A stretch of DNA of 64,000 bases, from NCBI GenBank assembly GCA_050011155.1, contig JBEKJP010000010.1, positions 22,177 to 86,176 on the forward strand. Direction: 5' to 3'. The stretch comes from Palsa-504 sp050011155 (GTDB lineage Bacteria; Actinomycetota; Actinomycetes; Streptosporangiales; Streptosporangiaceae). Made by a program: the position numbers and the translations under genes. Under the pieces are notes generated by a model. That model was not told where the DNA came from. It did no database searches and was given only the letters and a program-made list of their open reading frames with translations. Positions 49,997 to 58,518 of the stretch are shown piece after piece (position 1 is the stretch's first letter; the number at the start of each line of letters is the position of its first letter).

Positions 49997-50664
49997 GGCA
50001 TCGAGGCTAGCCATTGCTCGACGCCGGCGATGTGCACGGTGGCCCAGGACCTGGCCGCCTCGGGGTCGTGGGCGGCCAGGGCGTCCAGGATGGCCCGGTG
50101 CTCGGCCAGCGTCCTGGCCCGGGCGCCGGTCTGGGTCAGGCCGCGCCAGACCCGGGCCCTAGTGGTCGGCCCCGATATCGACTCCAGCAGCGAGGCGAGC
50201 ACCGAATTCCCCGCGCAGGCCACGATCCGCCGGTGGAACTCCAGGTCGTTGGCCACCAGTTCCTCGGCCTCGGGGTCCGGGCCGATGCTGTCCAGGAGGT
50301 CGCGCAGGCCCTGGCTTTCCTCCGGCGTGATCCGCTCCGCCGCCATCGCGGTGGCGGCCGGCTCGAGGATGCGCCGGACCCGGAGGAACTCGAGCAGCGT
50401 GTCGTCGCGGTGGAAGTCGACGATGAAGCTCAGCGCCTCGAGCAGCAGCCGCGGCTCCAGGCTGGTCACGTACGTGCCGTCGCCGCGGCGCACGTCCAGG
50501 ATGTTGACCAGGGACAACGCGCGCACCGCCTCGCGCAGCGAGCTGCGCGACAGGCCGAGGTCGGCGGCCAGGTCGGCCTCGCGCGGCAGCCGGTCACCCG
50601 CGCGCAGCGCGCCGGACGTGATCATGGCCTTGATCTTCTCGATGGCCTCGTCGGTAACCGCCAA
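49993..50664 (-). CDS. GntR/FadR-family regulator, candidate fucose regulator
   Basis: 223 residues: GntR winged helix (LPREADLAADLGLSRSSLREAVRALSLVNILDVRRGDGTYV) and an FCD ligand domain with metal-site type residues in NDLEFHRRIV, AEHRAIL and HIAGVEQWL. FCD regulators usually sense sugar acids or other carboxylates. TTG start with GGGGAAG upstream. An ACATCGGATCT site 21 bases before its start is identical to a site in the fucose transporter promoter, suggesting autoregulation plus control of that cluster. Confidence 0.85.
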   Translation of the reverse strand: MAVTDEAIEKIKAMITSGALRAGDRLPREADLAADLGLSRSSLREAVRALSLVNILDVRRGDGTYVTSLEPRLLLEALSFIVDFHRDDTLLEFLRVRRILEPAATAMAAERITPEESQGLRDLLDSIGPDPEAEELVANDLEFHRRIVACAGNSVLASLLESISGPTTRARVWRGLTQTGARARTLAEHRAILDALAAHDPEAARSWATVHIAGVEQWLASMP

Positions 50665-50684
50665 GCCGCTTCCCCGCCCCGCAG

Positions 50685-50695
50685 AGATCCGATGT
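50685..50695 (-). promoter_or_regulatory. Candidate fucose-regulon operator D
   Basis: Reads ACATCGGATCT on the reverse strand, 21-31 bases upstream of the GntR start; exact 11-base match with operator C (27840-27850). Confidence 0.55.
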
Positions 50696-50759
50696 TTGTC
50701 CCGAGTATGACATATGCCGGAACCGGTCCCCTGACGGTGGCGGCTGGTACCAATGGAGG

Positions 50760-52895
50760 ATGGCGGGTAACGAAGCGGGGCTGCGGGACCAGGCGGAGGC
50801 GTGCCTGCGGGCGCTGGCGGGCGAGGGGGCGCGGCTGCGGGAAGACCAGTGGACCGCGATCAGCGCGCTGGTCGCGGACGGCCGCCGGGCGCTGGTGGTG
50901 CAGCGGACCGGGTGGGGCAAGTCCGCGGTCTACTTCGTCGCCACCGCGCTGCTGCGGGCCCGCGGCGCCGGGCCGACCGTGATCGTGTCCCCGCTGCTCG
51001 CGCTGATGCGCAACCAGGTCGAGGCGGCGCAGCGGGCCGGCATCGCGGCCCGCACGATCAACTCGGCCAACACCGCGGACTGGGAGGCGCTCTACGCCGA
51101 GGTGGCCGCGGGCCAGGCGGACGTGCTGCTGGTCAGCCCCGAACGGCTGAACAACCCGTCGTTCCGCGACCAGGTGCTGCCCGAGCTCAGCCGGTCGGCC
51201 GGCCTGGTGGTGGTCGACGAGGCGCACTGCATCTCCGACTGGGGGCACGACTTCCGGCCCGACTACCGGCGGCTCCGCACCCTGCTGGGGGACCTGCCAG
51301 CCGGGATCCCGGTGCTGGCCACCACCGCGACCGCGAACGCGCGGGTGACGCGGGACGTGGCCGAGCAACTCGGCACCGGCGGCCGGGGCGAGACGCTGGT
51401 GCTGCGCGGGCCGCTGGACCGGGACTCGCTGCGGCTGGCGGTGGTGACGCTGCCCACCGCGCACCAGCGGCTCGGCTGGCTGGCCGCCCGGCTCGGCGAG
51501 CTGCCGGGGTCCGGCATCATCTACGCGCTGACGGTCGCGGCCGCCGAGGAGACCGCGGCCTTCCTGCGCGAGCAGGGCCTGACGGTGGCCTCCTACACCG
51601 GCCGGGACCAGCCGGAGGACCGGGCCCGGGCCGAGGACGACCTGCTCGCCAACCGGGTCAAGGCGCTGGTCGCCACCAGCGCGCTGGGCATGGGGTTCGA
51701 CAAGCCGGACCTCGGCTTCGTCGTGCACCTGGGCGCGCCGCAGTCGCCGGTCGCCTACTACCAGCAGATCGGCCGGGCCGGCCGGGCCTTGTCGGCCGAG
51801 CGCGGCGAGAGCGCCGCCGTGATCCTGCTGCCCGGCCGCGAGGACCGCGACATCTGGGCGTACTTCGCCTCGCTCGCGTTCCCGCCGGAACGGCAGGTCC
51901 GGGCCACCCTGGAGGCCCTGTCCGAGGCGGGGCGGCCGCTGTCAGCGGCCGCCCTGGAGACCCGCGTCGACCTGTCCAGGACCCGGCTGGAATCCATGCT
52001 CAAGGTGCTCGACGTGGACGGCGCGGTGCGCCGGGTCAGCGGCGGCTGGACGGCCACCGGCGAGCCGTGGCACTACGACGCCGAGCGCTACCAGCGGGTC
52101 GCGGCCGAGCGGGCCCGCGAGCAGCAGGCCATGCTGGCCTACCTGGCCACCGACGGCTGCCGGATGGAGTACCTGCGCCGTGAGCTCGACGACCCGGACG
52201 CCAAGCCCTGCGGGCGCTGCGACAACTGTACCGGCCAGCGGGAAACGGCCGAGGTGCCGGAGGCGAGCTCGGCCGCGGCCCGCGAGCGGCTGCTGCGCCC
52301 GGGCGTCACGGTCGAGCCGCGGCGGATGTGGCCGAGCGGGATGAAGGACCTGGGCGTGGACGCGGCCGGGAAGATCCCGGCCACGCTGACGGCCGAGCCG
52401 GGCCGGGCGCTCGGCCGGCTCACCGACATCGGCTGGGGCGGCATGCTGCGCTCCCTGCTGGCGCCGGACGCGCCGGACGAGGCGGTCACCGAGCCGGTCG
52501 TGGCGGCCGCGATCAAGGTGCTCGCCGCCTGGGACTGGGCGCAGCGCCCGGCCGGAGTGGTGACCCTGCCGTCCCGCACCCGGCCCCGCCTGGTCACCAG
52601 CCTCGGCCAGCGGCTGGCCGAGGTCGGGCGGCTGCCTTACCTGGGCGCGCTCGCGTACGCAGGCGACGGCCCCGGCCCGCGACGGCACAACAGCGCCCAG
52701 CGGCTCGCCTCGCTCTGGCCCGCGTTCGAGGTCCCGGACGACGTCCGCGACGCCCTGGGCCGCCTGGACGGACCGGTGCTGGCGGTGGACGACCGGGTCG
52801 AGGGCGGCTGGACGATGACGGTCGCGGCCCGGCTGCTCCGCCAGGCCGGCGCGCCAGCGGTACTCCCCCTGGTACTGGCTGTTACCGCGGGCTAG
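50760..52895 (+). CDS. recQ: RecQ-like ATP-dependent DNA helicase
   Basis: 711 residues. SF2 helicase core with Walker A QRTGWGKS (48-55), DEAH box (153-156, VVVDEAHCISDWGHDFRPDY), motif VI QQIGRAGRAL, then a zinc-type region with CRMEYLRREL...CGRCDNC. The C-terminal 200 residues include a phosphoribosyltransferase-like stretch PVLAVDDRVEGGWTMTVAARLL, a domain seen on actinobacterial RecQ relatives. Unwinds DNA in repair. The ATG lacks a well-spaced ribosome site. Ends four bases into the convergent rhodanese gene. Confidence 0.9.
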   Translation: MAGNEAGLRDQAEACLRALAGEGARLREDQWTAISALVADGRRALVVQRTGWGKSAVYFVATALLRARGAGPTVIVSPLLALMRNQVEAAQRAGIAARTINSANTADWEALYAEVAAGQADVLLVSPERLNNPSFRDQVLPELSRSAGLVVVDEAHCISDWGHDFRPDYRRLRTLLGDLPAGIPVLATTATANARVTRDVAEQLGTGGRGETLVLRGPLDRDSLRLAVVTLPTAHQRLGWLAARLGELPGSGIIYALTVAAAEETAAFLREQGLTVASYTGRDQPEDRARAEDDLLANRVKALVATSALGMGFDKPDLGFVVHLGAPQSPVAYYQQIGRAGRALSAERGESAAVILLPGREDRDIWAYFASLAFPPERQVRATLEALSEAGRPLSAAALETRVDLSRTRLESMLKVLDVDGAVRRVSGGWTATGEPWHYDAERYQRVAAERAREQQAMLAYLATDGCRMEYLRRELDDPDAKPCGRCDNCTGQRETAEVPEASSAAARERLLRPGVTVEPRRMWPSGMKDLGVDAAGKIPATLTAEPGRALGRLTDIGWGGMLRSLLAPDAPDEAVTEPVVAAAIKVLAAWDWAQRPAGVVTLPSRTRPRLVTSLGQRLAEVGRLPYLGALAYAGDGPGPRRHNSAQRLASLWPAFEVPDDVRDALGRLDGPVLAVDDRVEGGWTMTVAARLLRQAGAPAVLPLVLAVTAG

Positions 52896-53227
52896 GCGAC
52901 GTGCGGCTCGGAGCCGTCCTCGCTGATCATGGGGCGGCCGGCCACGGCCCAGCCGGTCATGCCGTCGGCGACGTTGACGACGTTCAGGCCGCCTGCCGTC
53001 AGCGCCTGCGCCGCGTAGGCGGACCTGGTGCCGCTGCGGCAGATCACGTACACCTCGCGGTCACGGGGAAGCTCTTCGGCTCGCGGGCCGAGGTCGCCGA
53101 GCCGGATGTGGACCGCGTCGGGCGCGTGGCCCGCGGTCCACTCGTCGTCTTCGCGCACGTCAAGCAGGAAAACCCCGGCCGCCAGGTCCGCCGAGAGCAC
53201 TTCAGGCACGACGACGGGCTGATTCAT
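52892..53227 (-). CDS. Rhodanese-like sulfurtransferase
   Basis: 111-residue single rhodanese domain: LLDVREDDEW, the active-site loop VICRSGTRS with the catalytic Cys, and a C-terminal GGLNVVNVADGMTGW. Carries or transfers sulfane sulfur. Complete. Convergent with recQ (4-bp overlap); the MMPL gene upstream on the same strand is separated by a terminator. Confidence 0.92.
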   Translation of the reverse strand: MNQPVVVPEVLSADLAAGVFLLDVREDDEWTAGHAPDAVHIRLGDLGPRAEELPRDREVYVICRSGTRSAYAAQALTAGGLNVVNVADGMTGWAVAGRPMISEDGSEPHVA

Positions 53228-53248
53228 CTCGGTCTCCTCAAGCGGGGG

Positions 53249-53280
53249 GCGACGCGGCCGCCGGTCGTCGGCCGCGTCGC
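53249..53280 (-). terminator. Terminator of the MMPL gene
   Basis: Perfect 12-bp stem GCGACGCGGCCG with loop CCGGTCGT, 58 bases past the MMPL stop codon and 21 bases before the rhodanese start. Confidence 0.75.
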
Positions 53281-53338
53281 TACTGTACCCGCAGGCACAA
53301 GCCCCTGACAGGTCGCGGCCAGCGCCGCCGCCCGCGGG

Positions 53339-55537
53339 TCAGCCCTCGGTGGCGGCCACGGCGGGTGCGGGGACCCGCTCCTCGGCCTCCTCCTTGATGC
53401 CGTACCTGGCGTACAGCCGGCCCAGCGGCCGCGGCGCCCACCAGTTGGCCTGGCCGAGCAGTCGCATGGTGGCCGGCACCAGCAGCACCCGGATGATGGT
53501 GGCGTCCACCAGCAGCGCCACGATCATGCCCACGCCCATCAGCTTGATGAACGTGATGCCGGAGGCCGAGAACGCCCCCACCACGACGATCAGCAGCAGG
53601 GCCAGGCTGGTAATCACGCCGCCGGTCCGCTGCAGGCCGACCGCGACCGAGGCGGTGTTGTCGCCGGTCTGGTCGTACCGCTCCCGGATCCGGGACAGCA
53701 GGAACACCTCGTAGTCCATGGACAGGCCGAAGATGATGGCCAGCATCAGGATCGGCATGGTCGGGTCGATGGAGCCGGTCGAGGTGAACCGCAGCAGGCC
53801 GGACAGGTGCCCCCATTGGAAGATCCAGACCACGACACCGAACGTCGCCGCCAGCGACAGCACGTTCATGACGATTGCCTTGATCGGCAGGACCACCGAG
53901 CCGAACGCCAGGAACATCAGCACGAACGTGGATACGCCCACCAGCAGCGCCATCGGTGGCAGGGTGGCGCCGAGGCTGGCCAGTTCGTCGACCAGGCCAG
54001 CCGTGGTGCCGCCGACCAGGACGGTCGCGCCCGCGGGCGGGGCCAGGCCGCGGATCTGGGTGACGATATGCCGGGCCGCGCCGGACACGGGAGCGGGCTC
54101 ATAGCCGATGTCGATCCGGGTGGTATTGCCCTTGGCCCCGGTGACCTGGGCCCCGGTCACCCCGGCGATGGCGTCGATGCGGTGCAGGTAGGCGGTCAGC
54201 TCGGCCGGGCTGGCGGCTCGTGCCCCGGTGACGAGCGCCTCGATCGGAGCGGTCGAGTTGACCGGGAACTGGCTGTCCAGCGCCTCGGAGACGTGCCGGA
54301 CGGTGGACGCCGCGGGCAGCGACCGGGCGTCGGTACCGCCCCAGGAGATACGCAGGAACGGCGCGCCCAGGGCCAGCAGCCCGATCGTGATCACCGCGAC
54401 GTAGACCACCGGCCGGCGCATGACGCTGCGGGCCAGCCGGTACCAGCCGCCGCTGGCTTCGTCCCGGAGCGGGGCGCGGACCGAGCGACGCCGACCGGAA
54501 AGGGGGATACGCAGCGCGTTTACCCGGTGGCCGAGCACGGCGAGCAGGGCCGGCAGCACGGTCAGGGCGGCCAGCATGTCCACCGCGACCGTGGCCACCC
54601 CGCCGTATCCCATCGAGCGCAGGAAGGTCTCGGGAAAGAGCATCAGGCTGGTCAGCGCGACCGCCACCGTGACCCCCGAGACCGCGACGGTCCGGCCCGC
54701 GGTGGCGACCGTCCGGGCTACCGCCTTCTCTACCGTGGGCTGGCGGTGCAGTTCCTCGCGGAACCTGGTCACGATGAACAGCCCGTAGTCGATGCCGAGG
54801 CCCAGGCCCAGGATCGTGGTGATGTTGACCGAGTAGACCGAGACCGTCGTGCCCAGGGTGAGCAGCCGCAGCACGGTGAACGAGCCGAGGATGCCGACGC
54901 CGCCGATGGCCACCGGGATCCAGGCCGCGCCCAGGCTGCCGAAGATCACCAGCAGCAGGATCAGCAGGACCGGCAGGGAGAAACCCTCGGCCCGGCCGAT
55001 GTTGGCGGTGACCTCGGAGTTGATCGCGACCTCGGTGGCCACGTTGCCGCCCACCTGGGCGGTCAGCCCGGCCGCGGTGAGGCTGGGTGGAGTGAGCTGG
55101 TCTTTTATGGCATCGAAGGTGGTGTGCCGGGCGGCGTCATCGGCCCCGGTGAGCTGGAGGGCCGCGTAGGTCGCGTGCCGGTCGGTGGAGACCAGCCGGG
55201 CCGACCCGCTCGACCAGTACGTCGTCACCTGGGCCACGTCGGCGCGCGGCAGCCTCGCCAGCGCGGCCGTGACGGCTTGCCGGTAGGCCGGGTCGGCGAC
55301 GGTCATGGTGGCGCTGCGGTACAGCACCACGACGTCGGCGTCGTTCCGGCCGAATGCCTGGGCGGCCTGGTTCACCTCGCGCTGACTCTGGCTGGACGGC
55401 GGGATGAAGTCGTTGCCCGATGACAGCTTTCCGAATACGCCGGTCCCCCAGGCCGCGGCGAAGGCGACCAGCACCAGCGTGACGACCAGGGTAAGCCGCC
55501 GCCTGCGGTAGAGGACGCGGCCCCATGCCTCGAACAT
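53339..55537 (-). CDS. MMPL/RND-family membrane exporter
   Basis: 732 residues, 11-12 membrane segments in two halves with two large extracytoplasmic loops. MMPL marks: GNDFIPPSSQSQREV, GLGLGIDYGLFIVTRFREEL and FGLSMDYEVFLLSRIRERYD (proton-relay Asp-Tyr pairs). Proteins of this family export lipids, siderophores or drugs by proton motive force. The ATG at 55537 follows GGGAGGCGAG; a farther upstream ATG lacks support. Divergent from a TetR gene that probably controls it. Confidence 0.9.
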   Translation of the reverse strand: MFEAWGRVLYRRRRLTLVVTLVLVAFAAAWGTGVFGKLSSGNDFIPPSSQSQREVNQAAQAFGRNDADVVVLYRSATMTVADPAYRQAVTAALARLPRADVAQVTTYWSSGSARLVSTDRHATYAALQLTGADDAARHTTFDAIKDQLTPPSLTAAGLTAQVGGNVATEVAINSEVTANIGRAEGFSLPVLLILLLVIFGSLGAAWIPVAIGGVGILGSFTVLRLLTLGTTVSVYSVNITTILGLGLGIDYGLFIVTRFREELHRQPTVEKAVARTVATAGRTVAVSGVTVAVALTSLMLFPETFLRSMGYGGVATVAVDMLAALTVLPALLAVLGHRVNALRIPLSGRRRSVRAPLRDEASGGWYRLARSVMRRPVVYVAVITIGLLALGAPFLRISWGGTDARSLPAASTVRHVSEALDSQFPVNSTAPIEALVTGARAASPAELTAYLHRIDAIAGVTGAQVTGAKGNTTRIDIGYEPAPVSGAARHIVTQIRGLAPPAGATVLVGGTTAGLVDELASLGATLPPMALLVGVSTFVLMFLAFGSVVLPIKAIVMNVLSLAATFGVVVWIFQWGHLSGLLRFTSTGSIDPTMPILMLAIIFGLSMDYEVFLLSRIRERYDQTGDNTASVAVGLQRTGGVITSLALLLIVVVGAFSASGITFIKLMGVGMIVALLVDATIIRVLLVPATMRLLGQANWWAPRPLGRLYARYGIKEEAEERVPAPAVAATEG

Positions 55538-55620
55538 CTCGCCTCCCGTGTAGAGATGTTTTGGTTGATTACTCAAGTAAACGGTGTAAACTAATTACAT
55601 CGGTAACTTCGCATACGGCG

Positions 55621-55643
55621 TTAACTCTTGTCAAGGGAGTTAA
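55621..55643. promoter_or_regulatory. Candidate TetR operator
   Basis: TTAACTC-N9-GAGTTAA, a perfect inverted repeat in the AT-rich gap between the divergent MMPL and TetR genes. Other AT-rich near-repeats (GTAAAC, GGTAAC) lie 30-60 bases closer to MMPL. Confidence 0.55.
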
Positions 55644-55656
55644 TATCAGGCAGTAT
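55628..55656 (+). promoter_or_regulatory. Possible promoter of the TetR gene
   Basis: TTGTCA (55628-55633) and CAGTAT (55651-55656), spacer 17. The -35 box lies inside the operator loop, which would give autoregulation. Confidence 0.35.
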
Positions 55657-55731
55657 CCGGGGAGGCTGATAGGCAAGATCGCGTTCGCCGGCGGGCTCTG
55701 CGGGTAGGAAAAGGTCCAGGAGGCAGCAGCC

Positions 55732-56571
55732 GTGACACAGACGTCAGAGGCGGTAAGAGCGGAAACCGGTACGGCGGCTGGGCCTGAGCTGAACGGCGCG
55801 GCTGGACCGGTCTCACCTTCACGGCGCGACCGGCTGCGCGCGGCGACCATCGACGAGATCATCTCCACGGCGCGTCGGCTCCTGGTCAAGGACGGGCCCG
55901 AGGCGGTGTCGCTGCGCGCCATCGCGCGCGAGATGGGCATGACCGCTCCGGGCCTGTACCGGTACTTCGGCAACTACGAGGAGCTGGTGAGGTTCCTGTG
56001 CGCCAGCATCTTCACCGAGCTGGGGAACGACATCCACCAGGCCATCGAGGCCGCCGAGCCGCCCGCAGGCGTGCCGGGCGAGTTCATGCGGGCCAAGCTG
56101 ACCGTCAAGATGGTGGCGGCCTGCCGGGAGTTCCGTCGCTGGGCGCTCAACCACCGGGGCGAGTTCGCCCTGCTGTTCGGCGTGCCGCTGCCCGGCCTGG
56201 ACGACGGCCGCTACGACATCGCCGACGAGTGCGCCCTGGCCTTCGCCGGCACCTTCTTCGCACTGTTCCGCGAGCTCTGGCAGAAGACGCCGTTCCCGGT
56301 GGCCGACGACAAGCAGATCGACGCCGGGCTGCGCGACCAGCTGGGCCGTTACCGGGACGGGCTGGCCGCCAGCATCCCCGGCGGCGGCGGCCTCCCGCTC
56401 GGCGCGCTGCTGACGTTCCTGCGCTGCTGGACGCTGCTGTACGGGGCGGTGGCGATGGAGGTGTTCGGTCACATGCGGTTCGCGCTCGAGGACCCGGCGC
56501 CGATGTTCGAGATCACCCTGGGCGACCTGGCCGCGCTGGTCGGCCTGCGCTACCCGCTGCCGACGGCCTAG
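55732..56571 (+). CDS. TetR-family regulator of the MMPL exporter
   Basis: 279 residues: N-terminal arm, helix-turn-helix VSLRAIAREMGMTAPGLYRYFGNYEELVRFL, and a WHG-type C-terminal domain (RRWALNHRGEFALLFGVPLPG). GTG start with AGGAGG eight bases upstream. It is divergent from the MMPL gene, the standard arrangement for a local repressor. Its stop overlaps the convergent membrane-protein gene by four bases. Confidence 0.9.
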   Translation: MTQTSEAVRAETGTAAGPELNGAAGPVSPSRRDRLRAATIDEIISTARRLLVKDGPEAVSLRAIAREMGMTAPGLYRYFGNYEELVRFLCASIFTELGNDIHQAIEAAEPPAGVPGEFMRAKLTVKMVAACREFRRWALNHRGEFALLFGVPLPGLDDGRYDIADECALAFAGTFFALFRELWQKTPFPVADDKQIDAGLRDQLGRYRDGLAASIPGGGGLPLGALLTFLRCWTLLYGAVAMEVFGHMRFALEDPAPMFEITLGDLAALVGLRYPLPTA

Positions 56572-57032
56572 CCCGGCTTAGCTCCTCGCGCGCCGCGGCG
56601 GGCGCGGCGGAGGGCGAGGAGCGCCGTGGTGGCGAACACCCCGGCCGCCGCCAGCTCGACCGGCGCGCGGCGGAACGACTCGTCCTGGATGCGGGCGTGG
56701 AAACGGTCGACGGCGGCCGGGAAGGGCGACCAGCCGAACCACATGGTGGTGGGCTTGTCCGCGTCCGGCAGCGCCGCGCCGGCCATGCCGGCCAGCATGG
56801 CCGCCCGGCGGCCGGGCGGTGACGCCGCCGTCAGCGTGCCCATGACGGCCAGGCTGACCAGGCCGTCGGGCACCGCCACTTGCAGGAACCGGCGCTGGCT
56901 GCCCCAGTCTCCCCAGTGCGGCACCGCGTCCAGCACGAAATGCGAGGCCACCCCGGCCGCGAACGCGGGCGCCGGGCGGCGGGCCAGCGCGCCGATCAGG
57001 GCTCCGGACAAGACATGATTGGTCAGCAGCAC
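56568..57032 (-). CDS. Small membrane protein of the YdjM/metal-dependent-hydrolase-like type
   Basis: 154 residues with three or four hydrophobic segments. The start VLLTNHVLSGALIGALARRPAPAF followed by ASHFVLDAVPHWGDW places His and Asp residues as in the YdjM-like (formerly DUF457-like) membrane family. Function not established. The GTG at 57032 follows a GGTGGGGGGAA stretch; a GTG at 57065 extends it by 11 basic residues. Convergent with the TetR gene. Confidence 0.65.
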   Translation of the reverse strand: MLLTNHVLSGALIGALARRPAPAFAAGVASHFVLDAVPHWGDWGSQRRFLQVAVPDGLVSLAVMGTLTAASPPGRRAAMLAGMAGAALPDADKPTTMWFGWSPFPAAVDRFHARIQDESFRRAPVELAAAGVFATTALLALRRARRGARGAKPG

Positions 57033-57170
57033 GTTCCCCCCACCTTTGCGTCGCCGCGTCTTCACCGTACCGGCCGCAGGAAACTACGAGGCACCGCGCC
57101 GGAGGGTACTGGTAGCGTTTCGTAGCGAACCGATCAGAACGAACATCCATCCGAGGACTGACGCGCACCC

Positions 57171-58433
57171 ATGCTGGACAGGCGAGAGATCAGGGAGAAC
57201 CCGGACGCGGTGAAGGCCGCGGTCCGGGTCAAGGGCATCAACCTGGACGTCGACGAGCTGCTCGAGCTCGACCGGTCCACCCGCAGTCTCCAGCACGAAC
57301 TGGACCAGGCCCAGGCGCGGCGGAATAGTTCGTCGAAGGAGTTCCCCAGGGCCGACGAGGCCAGGCGGGCCGAGCTGCGGGCCGAGGGCGCCGAGCTCGA
57401 TATCCGGCTCAAGGCGCTCCGCGAGCTGCTCGCGGAGACGACGGAGAAGCTGCAGGGACTGCTGCTGCTCACCCCCACCATCCCGTGGAAGGGTGCCCCG
57501 GTCGGTCCGGACGAATCGGCCAACACGATCCTGCGTACCGTCGGCACCCCGCCGGAGTTCGGCTTCACCCCGCTGGACCACGTGGAGCTGCTGGAAAAGC
57601 GCGGCTGGGCCGACTTCACCCGGGCCCGCAAGGTGGCCGGGGAACGCGCCTACGCGCTGATGTCGGACCTGCTGATGCTCGAGCGCGCGGTGCACTCCTA
57701 CGCCCTCGACCTGCTCCGCAACAAGGACTTCACGCTGGTCAGCGTGCCATCGCTGGTCCGCGAGCCGGCGTTGATCGGGACCGGGCAGTTCCCCGCGCAC
57801 CGCGAGGAGACCTACGCGATCCCCGCCGACGACCTGTACCTGGCGGGCACCGCCGAGGTTTCCCTGGTCGGCTTCCACAGCGGCGAGATCCTGGACCACA
57901 AAAACCTCCCGGTCCGGTACGCCGGCTTCTCGCCGTGCTTCCGCCGGGAGGCCGGCAGCGCCGGCCGGGACGTGCGCGGGCTGCTCCGGGTGCACCAGTT
58001 CGAGAAGGTCGAGCAGTTCGTCATCTGCGCGGCCGACGTGGCCGAATCCGACCGCTGGCACGCCGAGTTGCTCGGCACCGCCGAGCAACTGCTGCAGGGG
58101 CTCGGCCTGGCCTACGAGGTGGTCGAATGCTCCACCGGTGACATGGGCGCGGGCAAGTACCGTATGAACGACATCAACACCTGGATGCCGTCGCTGGGCG
58201 CGTACCGCGAGACGCACAGCTGCTCGTCGCTGCTCGACTGGCAGGCGCGCCGGGCCAACGTGCGCTACCGGGACACCGACGGCACCGTACGGTTCGCCTA
58301 CACGCTGAACAACACCGCGGTGGCCACGCCTCGCATCCTGGCCGCGCTGGTGGAGAACTTCCAGACCAGCGAGGCGCAGGTCCGGGTGCCCGCCGTGCTG
58401 CGGCCGTATCTCGGCGGCCGCGAACTGCTCTGA
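57171..58433 (+). CDS. serS: Seryl-tRNA synthetase
   Basis: 420 residues, class II aaRS. N-terminal coiled-coil arm (STRSLQHELDQAQARRNSSSKEF-like), motif 2 region PCFRREAGSAGRDVRGLLRVHQFEKVEQFV and motif 3 NNTAVATPRILAALVENFQ. Complete, normal length. Charges tRNA-Ser. No T-box or tRNA gene was seen upstream. Confidence 0.97.
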   Translation: MLDRREIRENPDAVKAAVRVKGINLDVDELLELDRSTRSLQHELDQAQARRNSSSKEFPRADEARRAELRAEGAELDIRLKALRELLAETTEKLQGLLLLTPTIPWKGAPVGPDESANTILRTVGTPPEFGFTPLDHVELLEKRGWADFTRARKVAGERAYALMSDLLMLERAVHSYALDLLRNKDFTLVSVPSLVREPALIGTGQFPAHREETYAIPADDLYLAGTAEVSLVGFHSGEILDHKNLPVRYAGFSPCFRREAGSAGRDVRGLLRVHQFEKVEQFVICAADVAESDRWHAELLGTAEQLLQGLGLAYEVVECSTGDMGAGKYRMNDINTWMPSLGAYRETHSCSSLLDWQARRANVRYRDTDGTVRFAYTLNNTAVATPRILAALVENFQTSEAQVRVPAVLRPYLGGRELL

Positions 58434-58518
58434 GCTTTGCTGGGGCTTCGCCGGGCTGAGCGTGCTGGGCCGGGCAGTGACGCGGCACGTCCGGCCCAAC
58501 AGGCGTACGCTGCGAGGC

